Virus record (IMG/VR): IMGVR_UViG_3300043411_000696
Coordinates: 1-40,046 of that record
Origin: a virus
Strand: one strand, 5' to 3'
Length of the DNA: 40,046 nucleotides
Positions 15,746-24,233 of the stretch are shown here, in pieces. The notes below the pieces were generated by a model. That model did no database searches. It had not been told where the DNA came from and saw nothing but the letters and a program-made list of their open reading frames with translations. Position 1 is the stretch's first letter; each line of letters starts with the position of its first letter. The translations under genes were made by a program, and so were the position numbers.

Positions 15746-18318
15746 TCATCCTTTATTTTAGGAAGTAGGGCCGGAACCACCTCCGTAACCCACCCGCTAA
15801 TAACGGCTTGCTCGCAAAAAATTCTACTCTTAAATCGTATCTTCATTGCGGTAGATGTAAACGGCTTGAACTGGAAACGAGATCTCGGATCGGAGGGAGA
15901 GCCCCAGCCAGTAGTATCAAAAGCCTCTCCGAACCCCATTGAGATTACGCCATCACCAAACTCGATTGTGGCCTTAGTGACGATTCTATCGTTGTTGAAC
16001 CCCTCTTCTACGGATATCTCTACGTCGGCGGTTGCCGTTCCAACTTCAGGGTATGAATAGATTCGGGCTCCAATGAACTTCTTGAGCTGTTCAGGAGAAT
16101 TAAAGTGCTGCCATCCATTCTCCCATTCCCAATTCATCGGCTGGGCGTGCTCAGTATAATCGTAGCGATTATTCCCATTAAGGCGAGTAGTAATAAAATA
16201 CTCATTTTCTCCGAGGACTTCAGAATAGCGTCTTTCAAGCCATACAAGCTGATCATTGAAAACGCAAGCCCCGCCCATCATGTTTACGCCAGTCCACGGC
16301 CACCACTTCACTTTCGGAAATTGATTTAGAACTCGACCATCTTCGTCATAGTCTGCTTCGCCTTCAAACTGGGTGCGATAGTCGGCAACGTAGGCTACGG
16401 ACTGCTCGTTTGGATAAATGTACCCACCGTTAACCGTCATCGCCGGCACATAGAAAATTGCCATTTGCTGTTGTGGGTAAACTACTCCGACACAACTATT
16501 GAATTTTAGAGCGTCGGCTGGATCTAGTCCCGGCTTTGTAAGCTCGGGAAGTATTCTATACGACATATCGTCTGGAAGATTCATGCCGATAGCCCTGCGC
16601 ACGCCATACTTCCCGCTCATAAACCAAAGAGTGCCGTCGATATCGACAAGTGAAGCGTTGGCATCGTTTCCAATGTCATCAGCTAAAATCTCCTGGCGGT
16701 ATTTAGCTTCTGGAAGGTCTCCAATGATCACATGAGACTCGTCTCCCTTCTGAACCAGAAGGAGCTCTCTATTTGCCCCGAGGGCACTTATTCTTCGATT
16801 GCTCTTCGATTTGATAGTTAGTGAACTAAAATCAATGGGAAAATATTCCGGTCCGTCGTAGTCAGCATAATGAACTACGTCGTCTCTCCCTGTAGCTCCA
16901 ATCAGGATATTGTTGTAGGCGGTAAGGTATTTCAAATCTTCCGGAGGGGGGCCATGCCCAGCATCAGGCTCTTCGTACTCCGCACCTAGATCGATATCGG
17001 CCACTGCGTCAGAGTAAGAGATAGAAACAGCGGTTGGATCGTTAGCGAAAGACCTAACGAGATAAAACGCGCTTCCGCCGGCTGCGTTACGCCATAGGTT
17101 AATTCTCAAATTAGCCGAAATTACTGCGTTGTTTGCTATAGTCACCGCTGCGCCGGCAATCGTGATTGTTGTCGCCGCAATGGCAGTAATCTCTCGCGCC
17201 TGCTCTGCGCCGGCGTTGTCGTAAAAGTAGGCTGTCATCCCTATCTCGAGCGTATGATTTCCGCCTGAGCCGTCATCTACGGTTAGGGTTGTTCCCGTTT
17301 GAGTGCCTCCGTTATTTGCTACTGCGTAGCTAGTGAGATACTCGCTGCTTGACTGGATTGTGGGGATAGTTATAGCTCCCTTCTCGTTTGCGAGAGTGAG
17401 CTCTACGATATTAGATCCGTCACCTTCCGTGATATTCCCGTTGGCATCGTCCTGCTCGTAGGTAATCATCCACGAATAATCGCCCGTGAGTCCAGTAGCC
17501 GAACCAACCGCCGCCGCTAGAGTTGTGGCCGCCGGCATTCCCGCTGCGTAAGTCGCAACCCCGTCGTACTTATAGAGCTTCCCCTCACCAGTTGCGATAT
17601 AAAGGTTGTTTGAATGATTGAGAAGTGAAGCGTTTTCAAAATCTTCTAATAGATCGATGTTATTGATCCACGTTTGGAAAGGGGCCGCCGTAGGGCACGG
17701 GACTTCTTCTAAATACCAAAAAGAGAGCGTGAGATCTGGATTTGTATTTGTCGGAGGCATGTACTCAAGAAAGGCGGCTGGCTGAGTACCGTCCCCTGAA
17801 ACGAGCGTACAGTTATGTCCTCCGGTAGCCTGGATAGCTGCAACTAGGTCGGTAATCGTGACAAAGGCAGCTTCGTTTATGCCCGTACCCAAATCCATAT
17901 CTAGCTCAAGAGGGGTTGGATTTGTCCCGTCATAAGTCCGGCAGCGCACCGTATAACTCTCATTCCCGTTATCTACTGGCACTATTTCAATGTAGGAAGT
18001 GGCTGTAGCCGGGCCTCCAACGTAATCAACCAAAATAGAGCCTTCTACTACTCGGTAGAGAGATTCTCCTAAAACAACGAGCTCCTCTTCCGTAGTCCCA
18101 TCGGTGCGTAATCGAACATAATTCTGGATTGCTGATACTGGAATAGTTGAGTAGCTCCTACCGTGCGTCCCCTTTCGATTGGAGATTGATCCATTCTTTA
18201 GAAACTCGACGTTATTAGCGTATCGCGCAAACCTATCGCTACGCTTCGCATCGTGACTTCTGTAATCTACCCCGGAGAACTCCGAGATATTTTTTTTTAG
18301 TGTAGACTCCGTAGCCAT
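15742..18318 (-). CDS. putative tail hub/nozzle protein (P22 gp10-like), 858 aa
   Basis: The N-terminus EFSGVDYRSHDAKRSDRFAR followed by N-N-V-E-F-L-K-N-G-S-I-S-N-R-K-G matches the start of podoviral stabilisation/nozzle proteins, which begin by listing a set of values fixed along the tail. The body is long and beta-rich with many Gly/Asp turns, including a fibronectin-like stretch around residues 300-440, and aromatic patches (FPKVKWWPWTGVNMMGGACV). These proteins plug the connector and form the tail tube in short-tailed phages. It sits after the gp4-like adaptor and before the fibre genes, the expected order. Confidence 0.65.
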   Translation of the reverse strand: MATESTLKKNISEFSGVDYRSHDAKRSDRFARYANNVEFLKNGSISNRKGTHGRSYSTIPVSAIQNYVRLRTDGTTEEELVVLGESLYRVVEGSILVDYVGGPATATSYIEIVPVDNGNESYTVRCRTYDGTNPTPLELDMDLGTGINEAAFVTITDLVAAIQATGGHNCTLVSGDGTQPAAFLEYMPPTNTNPDLTLSFWYLEEVPCPTAAPFQTWINNIDLLEDFENASLLNHSNNLYIATGEGKLYKYDGVATYAAGMPAATTLAAAVGSATGLTGDYSWMITYEQDDANGNITEGDGSNIVELTLANEKGAITIPTIQSSSEYLTSYAVANNGGTQTGTTLTVDDGSGGNHTLEIGMTAYFYDNAGAEQAREITAIAATTITIAGAAVTIANNAVISANLRINLWRNAAGGSAFYLVRSFANDPTAVSISYSDAVADIDLGAEYEEPDAGHGPPPEDLKYLTAYNNILIGATGRDDVVHYADYDGPEYFPIDFSSLTIKSKSNRRISALGANRELLLVQKGDESHVIIGDLPEAKYRQEILADDIGNDANASLVDIDGTLWFMSGKYGVRRAIGMNLPDDMSYRILPELTKPGLDPADALKFNSCVGVVYPQQQMAIFYVPAMTVNGGYIYPNEQSVAYVADYRTQFEGEADYDEDGRVLNQFPKVKWWPWTGVNMMGGACVFNDQLVWLERRYSEVLGENEYFITTRLNGNNRYDYTEHAQPMNWEWENGWQHFNSPEQLKKFIGARIYSYPEVGTATADVEISVEEGFNNDRIVTKATIEFGDGVISMGFGEAFDTTGWGSPSDPRSRFQFKPFTSTAMKIRFKSRIFCEQAVISGWVTEVVPALLPKIKDE

Positions 18319-18331
18319 CGAACTCTCTCCA

Positions 18332-18838
18332 CTAGAAAGTTTCCCATTGAGTCGATGTAGTCCTCACTAGAGTAATAGCAGATCCAGCAGCGAGACTGTA
18401 CGCGACGTTCGCGCCAAGGGCGTTAATCTGATCCCCGGTATTCGGGTAGATATTTAGAGCATTCGCCCCTTTGTTTTTGATTCTAACAACAGAACCGACC
18501 CCGAGATTCGAGTTAGTTGGTAGCTTCGTTCCAGAGCCGGCGGCTACGGTTGTATAGATACCGATTCGCTTTAGCACGTTTCCGGCATCAGCTTGAACTG
18601 TTCCTGCACCACTCCGAGTTGCTTCTACGCCTACTCGCACGCCCTTATAGTCAGCACTAAAGGCGAGCTCCCCGTTAGTTAAAGAGCCTACGCCTAGAGT
18701 AAGTCCAGCCCCGCCCCCGGTATGATCGTGCTCAGATATCGGCTGCGCAAATTCAGTCTTGAAGGTATCGTACCAATCCGTCGTTCCCTTAGTGGGGATT
18801 TGAAGCGTCAAGCCCGATGAAAGTGTAACGTATGCCAT
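18332..18838 (-). CDS. tail fibre-associated protein with HDHTGGG motif, 168 aa
   Basis: MAYVTLSSGLTLQIPTKGTT starts the protein, and EHDHTGGGAGLTLG lies around residues 36-49. H-D-H-T-G motifs are widespread in N-terminal domains of short tail-fibre proteins that dock to the tail. The C-terminal half is beta-rich. TAATG overlap with the adaptor gene upstream indicates coupling. Probable tail-fibre or fibre-adaptor protein. Confidence 0.65.
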   Translation of the reverse strand: MAYVTLSSGLTLQIPTKGTTDWYDTFKTEFAQPISEHDHTGGGAGLTLGVGSLTNGELAFSADYKGVRVGVEATRSGAGTVQADAGNVLKRIGIYTTVAAGSGTKLPTNSNLGVGSVVRIKNKGANALNIYPNTGDQINALGANVAYSLAAGSAITLVRTTSTQWETF

Positions 18839-19809
18839 TAGTACCAGTCCCTCCTGTGCTCAGGAATTGGCTTTTTGCCAGATGGAAGTTGTGCAAAAAT
18901 CTCTGCGGCCTTGACGATAGCCTCGTTGTACTTAGTCTTCGTAGCGGAGAGATCTAGCGAAGAGAGGTGAAGCTGAACGTCGTTCGCCATCCAGTTTAGG
19001 AAAATGTTCTGAAAGTGTCTTGGTAACGGCGAAAAGCAAGTAGTATCCGCTCCAAGTAGCAAGAAAATCGGGTATCCACTGTTCGATGCGTTATCGATAA
19101 TATCTTGAAAGCTATCCGTATACTCACTTGGTAGGATGATTGTGATTATCCCGCTCGAAGTATCATACCCACCGACCCAACCACGAGGGCAGTTTCGGCG
19201 AGTAATTAAACGGGTTGAGCCATCAACGAAACAGGCATACTCCCATTGCGTTACTGGAATTAGCGCAGATTCGTCGGGTAGGATGTCGTCTGAGATATTC
19301 AACTGAATCTGCGTTCCGACATCAAGTTGGACTCCAACAGAAGAGACGACACCCCGGGGGATATCTAAATTATCTAACCGCTTCTCATACCGTATTCGCA
19401 AGCTGCCATTAGCACTTTGAGGAACTGGGCTGATATAGATATACCCGTTATCAACGAAATAAGTGTCCGGCTCTCCTGAGATAACGTACTCACGCCGATA
19501 GGCAAGATCTAAAGGCTGCCAGTTACTCGTCGCAGAATCGGCACTATATTCTACGCTATAGACGAGATTGCTCGAGAAGATGTCTGTAGGGACGGCATAG
19601 GCTTCTTGGTTAGCTACGATTGCGCTAGTGGAGTAGGCCGCAAAGGGCTCACTGGCTTCAGCAACGAGAATCTTATTAATTTCCTGGTTGCATTCGTTGA
19701 GGGAATTAATGAAGAATTCTTGCGGTATTCCACGATCTTCGTCGTAGTTGTCTTGCTGACTCGCTTTACGAGCCTTGCGTATGAGAATGTCGGTGCGATC
19801 TATCGTCAT
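18838..19809 (-). CDS. head-to-tail adaptor protein (P22 gp4-like), 323 aa
   Basis: The N-terminus DRTDILIRKARKASQQDNYD then E-D-R-G-I and a helix with N-E-C-N-Q-E-I-N-K-I matches the pattern of podoviral gp4/tail-tubular-A-type connectors (repeat of helix, Y-D-E-x-G, Asn-rich helix). The C-terminus has PLPRHFQNIFLNWMANDVQL and a basic end. Such proteins form a dodecameric ring below the portal. Starts in an ATGA overlap with the previous gene and is followed by tail genes, consistent with the assignment. Confidence 0.7.
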   Translation of the reverse strand: MTIDRTDILIRKARKASQQDNYDEDRGIPQEFFINSLNECNQEINKILVAEASEPFAAYSTSAIVANQEAYAVPTDIFSSNLVYSVEYSADSATSNWQPLDLAYRREYVISGEPDTYFVDNGYIYISPVPQSANGSLRIRYEKRLDNLDIPRGVVSSVGVQLDVGTQIQLNISDDILPDESALIPVTQWEYACFVDGSTRLITRRNCPRGWVGGYDTSSGIITIILPSEYTDSFQDIIDNASNSGYPIFLLLGADTTCFSPLPRHFQNIFLNWMANDVQLHLSSLDLSATKTKYNEAIVKAAEIFAQLPSGKKPIPEHRRDWY

Positions 19810-20339
19810 CGTATCCCAAGAGGTTTTTGTCCTGCATCGATCATGTTCTTAATTGCATCAAGGGTAAGCCCTGAGCCACGTTGGGCTGCTAATATCTGAG
19901 CCTCTCTAGCTCGGAGTTGCCCCTCGTACTTGTCGCGCTGCTTCTGGTAATCGATTTGCTGTCCGATGTTAGAGCCACCGCCGCCGCCACCGCCGCCAAG
20001 GGCCGCTTTTAACTTTAGAAGCTCGATATTCTGCGCCTGGCTAAGAGCCGACATCTCCTTGTCTTGCTCGAACTTGAGCCTAAGCTGATCCATCGCAGAG
20101 TCGTTTTTGTTACTTGCTAGATGGCTTGTGCCAAGAGCCGAGAGACCAGAGGCCACACTTTCGGGCGAAAACAGATCCCCAAGGAATCCACCGAACCAAG
20201 ACTTCTCCTCTCCGGTGTTGGCCCCGCTAGATCCGCTATCAAATAGCCCCGTGATGCTATTCCAGATACCAGAGCCTCCGCCCGTTTCGCCCGACTCGCT
20301 ATCAAAGAGTCCGGTTATCGTGTCCCAAAGCCCGCTCAT
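19806..20339 (-). CDS. putative virion protein with duplicated WxxITGLFDS motif, 177 aa
   Basis: Starts at the ATG overlapping the upstream stop (TAATG); an earlier in-frame start would read over that gene. The first 35 residues contain two copies of an amphipathic unit (LWDTITGLFDSES and IWNSITGLFDSGS). A Gly run (ALGGGGGGGGSN) separates a helical coiled-coil region from a basic end. Such short amphipathic, Gly-rich proteins between coat and connector genes are usually minor virion or ejection proteins. Family unknown. Confidence 0.6.
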   Translation of the reverse strand: MSGLWDTITGLFDSESGETGGGSGIWNSITGLFDSGSSGANTGEEKSWFGGFLGDLFSPESVASGLSALGTSHLASNKNDSAMDQLRLKFEQDKEMSALSQAQNIELLKLKAALGGGGGGGGSNIGQQIDYQKQRDKYEGQLRAREAQILAAQRGSGLTLDAIKNMIDAGQKPLGIR

Positions 20340-20728
20340 TAGAGTGACTCCAAGGACAGTCGACTGCACTCCATTAAGTAGATAATCATTGAGGTGACGG
20401 CTGCGCTTCCTAGTATGGTCAACTTCTCTCCTGGATTTGCGGTTAGAAGTAAGGGCCGATCTATCCGGTGAATCAAGTTGTAGTTTGCGGCCATCTCTAG
20501 GGCTACTAAGGTAGTTGGTGCCGTCCCAGACTTAAACGTAAGAGTGCCCGCCGTGGCTTCAGCGACCAAGAGCCCCATCACTGCAACAAAGTTGTTAGAT
20601 GCTGGAGTATGAAGATCGAAGTCGGCAGCAGTGTCTAGCGTTACCACATAGGGCTGGATAATCCCCGATGGGTTGCCAGATCGCAGAATTACAGGAATCT
20701 TCCCAAGAGCCGTTTTTGTGTTTGCCAT
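20339..20728 (-). CDS. putative capsid decoration/virion protein, 129 aa
   Basis: Ala/Thr/Val-rich beta protein (MANTKTALGKIPVILRSGNP at the start; GTLTFKSGTAPTTLVALEMA in the middle). Preceded by AAGGAGAATAA, a very strong ribosome site. Downstream of two exported proteins and upstream of the virion genes. Probably a surface or decoration protein; no family recognised. Confidence 0.6.
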   Translation of the reverse strand: MANTKTALGKIPVILRSGNPSGIIQPYVVTLDTAADFDLHTPASNNFVAVMGLLVAEATAGTLTFKSGTAPTTLVALEMAANYNLIHRIDRPLLLTANPGEKLTILGSAAVTSMIIYLMECSRLSLESL

Positions 20729-20737
20729 TTATTCTCC

Positions 20738-21961
20738 TTAACTTGCTCCCGCACAAATACAAGTATCAGCCGTAGCATCAGCGCATCCCACGAAGTTGCC
20801 TAGAGCGCCTGTATTCATGCCAAAAACGCATCCACTAGTACAAGTTGTGTTACAGGCTTGATTTGCAGCGTTTACAGCAGACCAGCCAATATCACCCGCA
20901 TTGTTACTAGAAATGAGATCCCCATCATTCTCAAAGCTCCAGAGTGTGCCTGTAGTCACATCCGAAATGTCCACGGTCGATGAAGGGTTTTCCATGAAAA
21001 GCTTAATTTGAGAATCTGCATCGTTTGATGCGACAATTTGCACATCACCACCATTGTTTCCGACTACATTCTGGCCGAACATCTGTATATATGCGCCGCG
21101 CTCAATGCCCGTTGCCGCATACTTTCCTCCTCCAGCAGATATTACTATAGAGCTATCATCATCGCCTTCTGACGTAGATGCGGTGATAGCAAAACCTTGA
21201 GTTGCCGTAGCCCCGCCATCACCCCAGGTCATATCCAGCATATCGTTGCCAGCCGAATCGAAGGTAAGTGCCCTTGTAGTATTAGCTGCGAATCTGAAGA
21301 TAAGATCATCAGTCGCATCAAGCCGAATATCGGCTCCGCTCGCGTTACCGCTGGCCAAGATCACCCATCCAGCTCCCGAATTTTCGTTGCCGTAGAGAGC
21401 TAGATTAGCGCCACGAGCAATATTATCGACAGCGCCACCCCCCGAGATACGAACAGACCCGTTATCAGCAGCATCCGATGTTCTAGCGGAAATATCAAAA
21501 GTTTGGTTGGCTGTACTTTGATCGCCGAATTTAAGCTCAAGAACAGTGTCTGATCCGGCTGTAAAATTAATCAGGCGGTTAGCGTCGTCATCTAATCTTA
21601 AGGTTAAGTAATCATTTGCCGAAGAGTTAATAACGGTGTCGTCGGACGAACTTAGCTTAATCAGGGCGACATCTGCCGTGTTAGCAGCGTTTCTTGCTGA
21701 TAGAAATGTTTCGTTAGCTAAGACGATGCCCGTCAGCCAAGAGAAAGAGCCGGTGGAGTCGATTGCTCCACGCTTTACGTTGTCCGTGTAAAAGTTAATC
21801 GGCCCAGCATTCCGAGTGATGAGATTAACTGATCCATCAGCCTGAGAACCATCCGTTCCAACAGTTGCGTGCCCGCCTATAACCGAAGATGGGCTCTGTT
21901 GCGCTAGGCAAGGGGCCGCCACAAAGACGGCAAGTAAAAGAGCTTTTACGAGTGACTTCAT
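20738..21961 (-). CDS. exported beta-rich protein with signal peptide and Cys-rich end, 407 aa
   Basis: MKSLVKALLLAVFVAAPCLAQQ is a typical Sec signal peptide. The mature protein has repeated short beta segments of the form (D/S)-I-x-L and G-x-x-I-x-L over ~330 residues, suggesting a beta-helix or fibre, and ends in a Cys cluster (ACNTTCTSGCVFGMNTGALG, then two further Cys pairs in CADATADTCIC). A signal peptide on a structural-looking protein is unusual for a cytoplasmically assembled phage; it may be displayed on the host surface or added outside. Function unknown. Confidence 0.65.
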   Translation of the reverse strand: MKSLVKALLLAVFVAAPCLAQQSPSSVIGGHATVGTDGSQADGSVNLITRNAGPINFYTDNVKRGAIDSTGSFSWLTGIVLANETFLSARNAANTADVALIKLSSSDDTVINSSANDYLTLRLDDDANRLINFTAGSDTVLELKFGDQSTANQTFDISARTSDAADNGSVRISGGGAVDNIARGANLALYGNENSGAGWVILASGNASGADIRLDATDDLIFRFAANTTRALTFDSAGNDMLDMTWGDGGATATQGFAITASTSEGDDDSSIVISAGGGKYAATGIERGAYIQMFGQNVVGNNGGDVQIVASNDADSQIKLFMENPSSTVDISDVTTGTLWSFENDGDLISSNNAGDIGWSAVNAANQACNTTCTSGCVFGMNTGALGNFVGCADATADTCICAGAS

Positions 21962-21980
21962 AGCGACCCCCTATAAACCT

Positions 21981-22508
21981 TTAGTTGGTAATGCGATACC
22001 AAGTTGTAGCGTCCTTAGCGACGAGAATCGAAACCGCATTGTCTGCGATAGTCGTTTCTGCATCAGCCGCGCCGTCATCGATTGCATCACCTGAGGCCGG
22101 CCAAAGTGCGCATGTATAGCCTGTCTCGCAAGCTATAATAACGAGCTTTCCTGCCTCTGCCGCTGGAAGTTTAATTCCATCAGCCGATGTAACCGTTCCA
22201 CCAGAAGCGATTGCGATTGTCCCAGTGATTGCAGTAGCCGTTCCTTGGGCTGAACCCGCTGGAGTAACTGCCTGCACGTTCTTGAACATCACATCTCCTG
22301 TTCCGTTGATGGAAAGGCGATTTGTATTCGCGGTCAATACGTTCACACTCGAGGTTGCATTTGGCGATGACAGGTTTAGTGTCGCGCCAGAAGCGTCCGT
22401 AGTGTAAAGAGTTGTTCCGCTACCATTAACTGAAATTGGAGCTCCTGATTGCGCGACAACAAGTGCCGGCACCATGAGTCCCAAAATTAAACTGATTAGC
22501 TTATTCAT
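21981..22508 (-). CDS. exported Ser/Thr/Ala-rich protein with signal peptide, 175 aa
   Basis: The start at 22508 (MNKLISLILGLMVPALVVAQ) follows AAGGGGATGAAA and gives a clean Sec signal peptide with cleavage after VVA; the longer frame adds only charged residues. The mature part is beta-rich with repeated Thr/Asn/Ser (SVNGSGTTLYTTDASGATLN). It is the neighbour of the 407-aa exported protein, so the pair may act together outside the cytoplasm. Family not recognised. Confidence 0.65.
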   Translation of the reverse strand: MNKLISLILGLMVPALVVAQSGAPISVNGSGTTLYTTDASGATLNLSSPNATSSVNVLTANTNRLSINGTGDVMFKNVQAVTPAGSAQGTATAITGTIAIASGGTVTSADGIKLPAAEAGKLVIIACETGYTCALWPASGDAIDDGAADAETTIADNAVSILVAKDATTWYRITN

Positions 22509-22518
22509 TTTCATCCCC

Positions 22519-22893
22519 TTAGAATCTTCCTTCTCGGATGCCTTCTGTGCCAACTACAAGTAGCTCAAAATCTGCATCGTCAAATTTGGTTGTTAAGTCG
22601 GTATCTAGAGTCCTTACCTGAATTACGGTTTTGGTTGCTGCTGTTTCAAGGCGACAAGCCAAGTCCAAACTCACTTCCTGTATGAAAACTCCAGGAGTCA
22701 TACCAAGAGCCGAGTTTAGTGTAATCGTGACAAGGTTGGAATCAGCGCCCGCGCCCTTCTTGATTGTCGCAAGATGCTGGCCGATTAACAGTCCAGTGCT
22801 TACGTTATCTGAAGTCGTGACAGCCGATCCGTCGATCTTGAACTGCATCAAGATCATTTCTAGATGTTGCTTATTTCCTACTGGCTTTCTCAT
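22519..22893 (-). CDS. putative capsid decoration/head fibre protein, 124 aa
   Basis: First gene after the major coat gene, preceded by TTAGGAGAAAAT, a strong site. Beta-rich with a predicted Val/Thr/Leu core (NLVTITLNSALGMTPGVFIQ) and no signal peptide. Gene order after the coat protein commonly encodes a decoration or cement protein. That is positional inference. Confidence 0.6.
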   Translation of the reverse strand: MRKPVGNKQHLEMILMQFKIDGSAVTTSDNVSTGLLIGQHLATIKKGAGADSNLVTITLNSALGMTPGVFIQEVSLDLACRLETAATKTVIQVRTLDTDLTTKFDDADFELLVVGTEGIREGRF

Positions 22894-22912
22894 TATTTTC
22901 TCCTAATTTAGA

Positions 22913-22935
22913 GAGGGGCTTATTCAGCCCCCCTC
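22913..22935 (-). other. hairpin after the coat gene
   Basis: In the 50-base gap between the coat-protein stop and the next start, the minus-strand transcript can form GAGGGGGGCT / AGCCCCTC with a two-G bulge and a short GAATA-type loop. No T-tract follows. It could stabilise the abundant coat mRNA or partly attenuate downstream expression. Confidence 0.45.
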
Positions 22936-22943
22936 GTTAGTGT

Positions 22944-24197
22944 TTAGGTATAAGCCAGATCTTTGATCATTATCTGGAAGGTTGGGTGAAGGACGTTTTC
23001 AAAGTACCCACCATAAGTGGCTGAGTACCAAGGACGGCCTGGGACGCGCATAAATACGCGACCATCTTCATCCCACCACCCTTGATCTGGGAGATGGTGC
23101 ATATACATCACTTCGTCATAGATGCCGTACATGCGATCCCGACGGCAATGACGATCCGATACAATCGGAATCACTTTGCCGGCTGGAGTTGTGTACGCCA
23201 ATGACGCAAAACCGAAGCCCGCCTCGATGGTCAAATTCTTGTCACGAGGAGAGAGGTTAATGCGCTTTTGGCTTTCCATCTGGTCAGACAGAATCGACCA
23301 AATCTCAGGAGATGTTACGATGAAGTTAGGTAGATCCGCCGCACTTACGCGAGTAAGCTGGACGTTGAATACCTTATTCAGCATCGAGACGCTCGGAGGA
23401 GCTCCCGCTGCATCGTAAATCTGCGAGCCCCATCGAGCAGCATCATAGGCTAGTGTATAGATCGTTCCGCTTGTGGCAGCGATTACGCTCTGGAAGCCTT
23501 GAGGGGCCGCCTTGAACATATTCTGCACATAAACGTAGCGAGCATTAACGCCAGTGCTTGCATCGAATGAGCCCGAGACCCTTGATAGAGTTACTCGGTT
23601 GTTAGTTGAATCGACTGAGACGATCTTATATAGAGCATCCTCTACGCCAGTATCGCCCGAGTTTCCGATGTTAATCTGGAAATTAGGCTCAAACCAACGA
23701 TCGAAGAACTTATAAGCAGCATCGGCTGTATCGAACTCGATCACTGGAGCAGTTGCGCCACCGGAGACGTATGCGCTGGATGACTTAGTTAACCCAAGTC
23801 GGCCATTGCCGTCGCCGTGCCAGAGCAAGTTGCAGAGTGTATCGTAGGACTCTACGGTTTTAGCTACTGGACGCTGAGTGAATCGCTCAAACGAGCCACG
23901 GTCTGTCATTGCAGCTTTCATTGCCTTGCGGTCAATGACTGCTACGCCGACTACGTCCTTAGCTGTGATTTCGATCGTGCCGCCGGTCTCTCCGCCACCT
24001 TCAGGGAGATATCCGTTAACAAGACCGCCGACTCCACCAGCCATTCCAAGAGGAATAGACACATGGTCCTTCTTGCCTTGAAGATCATACTTCTTCTTGG
24101 CTCGAGCAAGGATCGGGGTATCTGAGTTATAATGATTGCGAGATAGGGCTGACCAGGTTTCCTTAAAGAGAAACGCCTGGTCCGTCATAGTATACAT
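22944..24197 (-). CDS. major capsid protein (HK97-fold, P22/N4-type)
   Basis: 417 aa. MYTMTDQAFLFKETWSALSR opens with a helix typical of podoviral coat proteins; the central region has VSIPLGMAGGVGGLVNGYLP and the alternating beta/helix pattern of the HK97 fold. The C-terminus (ATYGGYFENVLHPTFQIMIK) resembles the last strand of the A-domain. Preceded by CTAGGAGTCCC. It lies right after the acidic scaffold gene, which is the standard scaffold/coat pair, and is followed by decoration-like genes. Confidence 0.82.
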   Translation of the reverse strand: MYTMTDQAFLFKETWSALSRNHYNSDTPILARAKKKYDLQGKKDHVSIPLGMAGGVGGLVNGYLPEGGGETGGTIEITAKDVVGVAVIDRKAMKAAMTDRGSFERFTQRPVAKTVESYDTLCNLLWHGDGNGRLGLTKSSSAYVSGGATAPVIEFDTADAAYKFFDRWFEPNFQINIGNSGDTGVEDALYKIVSVDSTNNRVTLSRVSGSFDASTGVNARYVYVQNMFKAAPQGFQSVIAATSGTIYTLAYDAARWGSQIYDAAGAPPSVSMLNKVFNVQLTRVSAADLPNFIVTSPEIWSILSDQMESQKRINLSPRDKNLTIEAGFGFASLAYTTPAGKVIPIVSDRHCRRDRMYGIYDEVMYMHHLPDQGWWDEDGRVFMRVPGRPWYSATYGGYFENVLHPTFQIMIKDLAYT

Positions 24198-24233
24198 GAG
24201 GGACTCCTAGTAAACCAAAAAAGTTAAGAGCAA

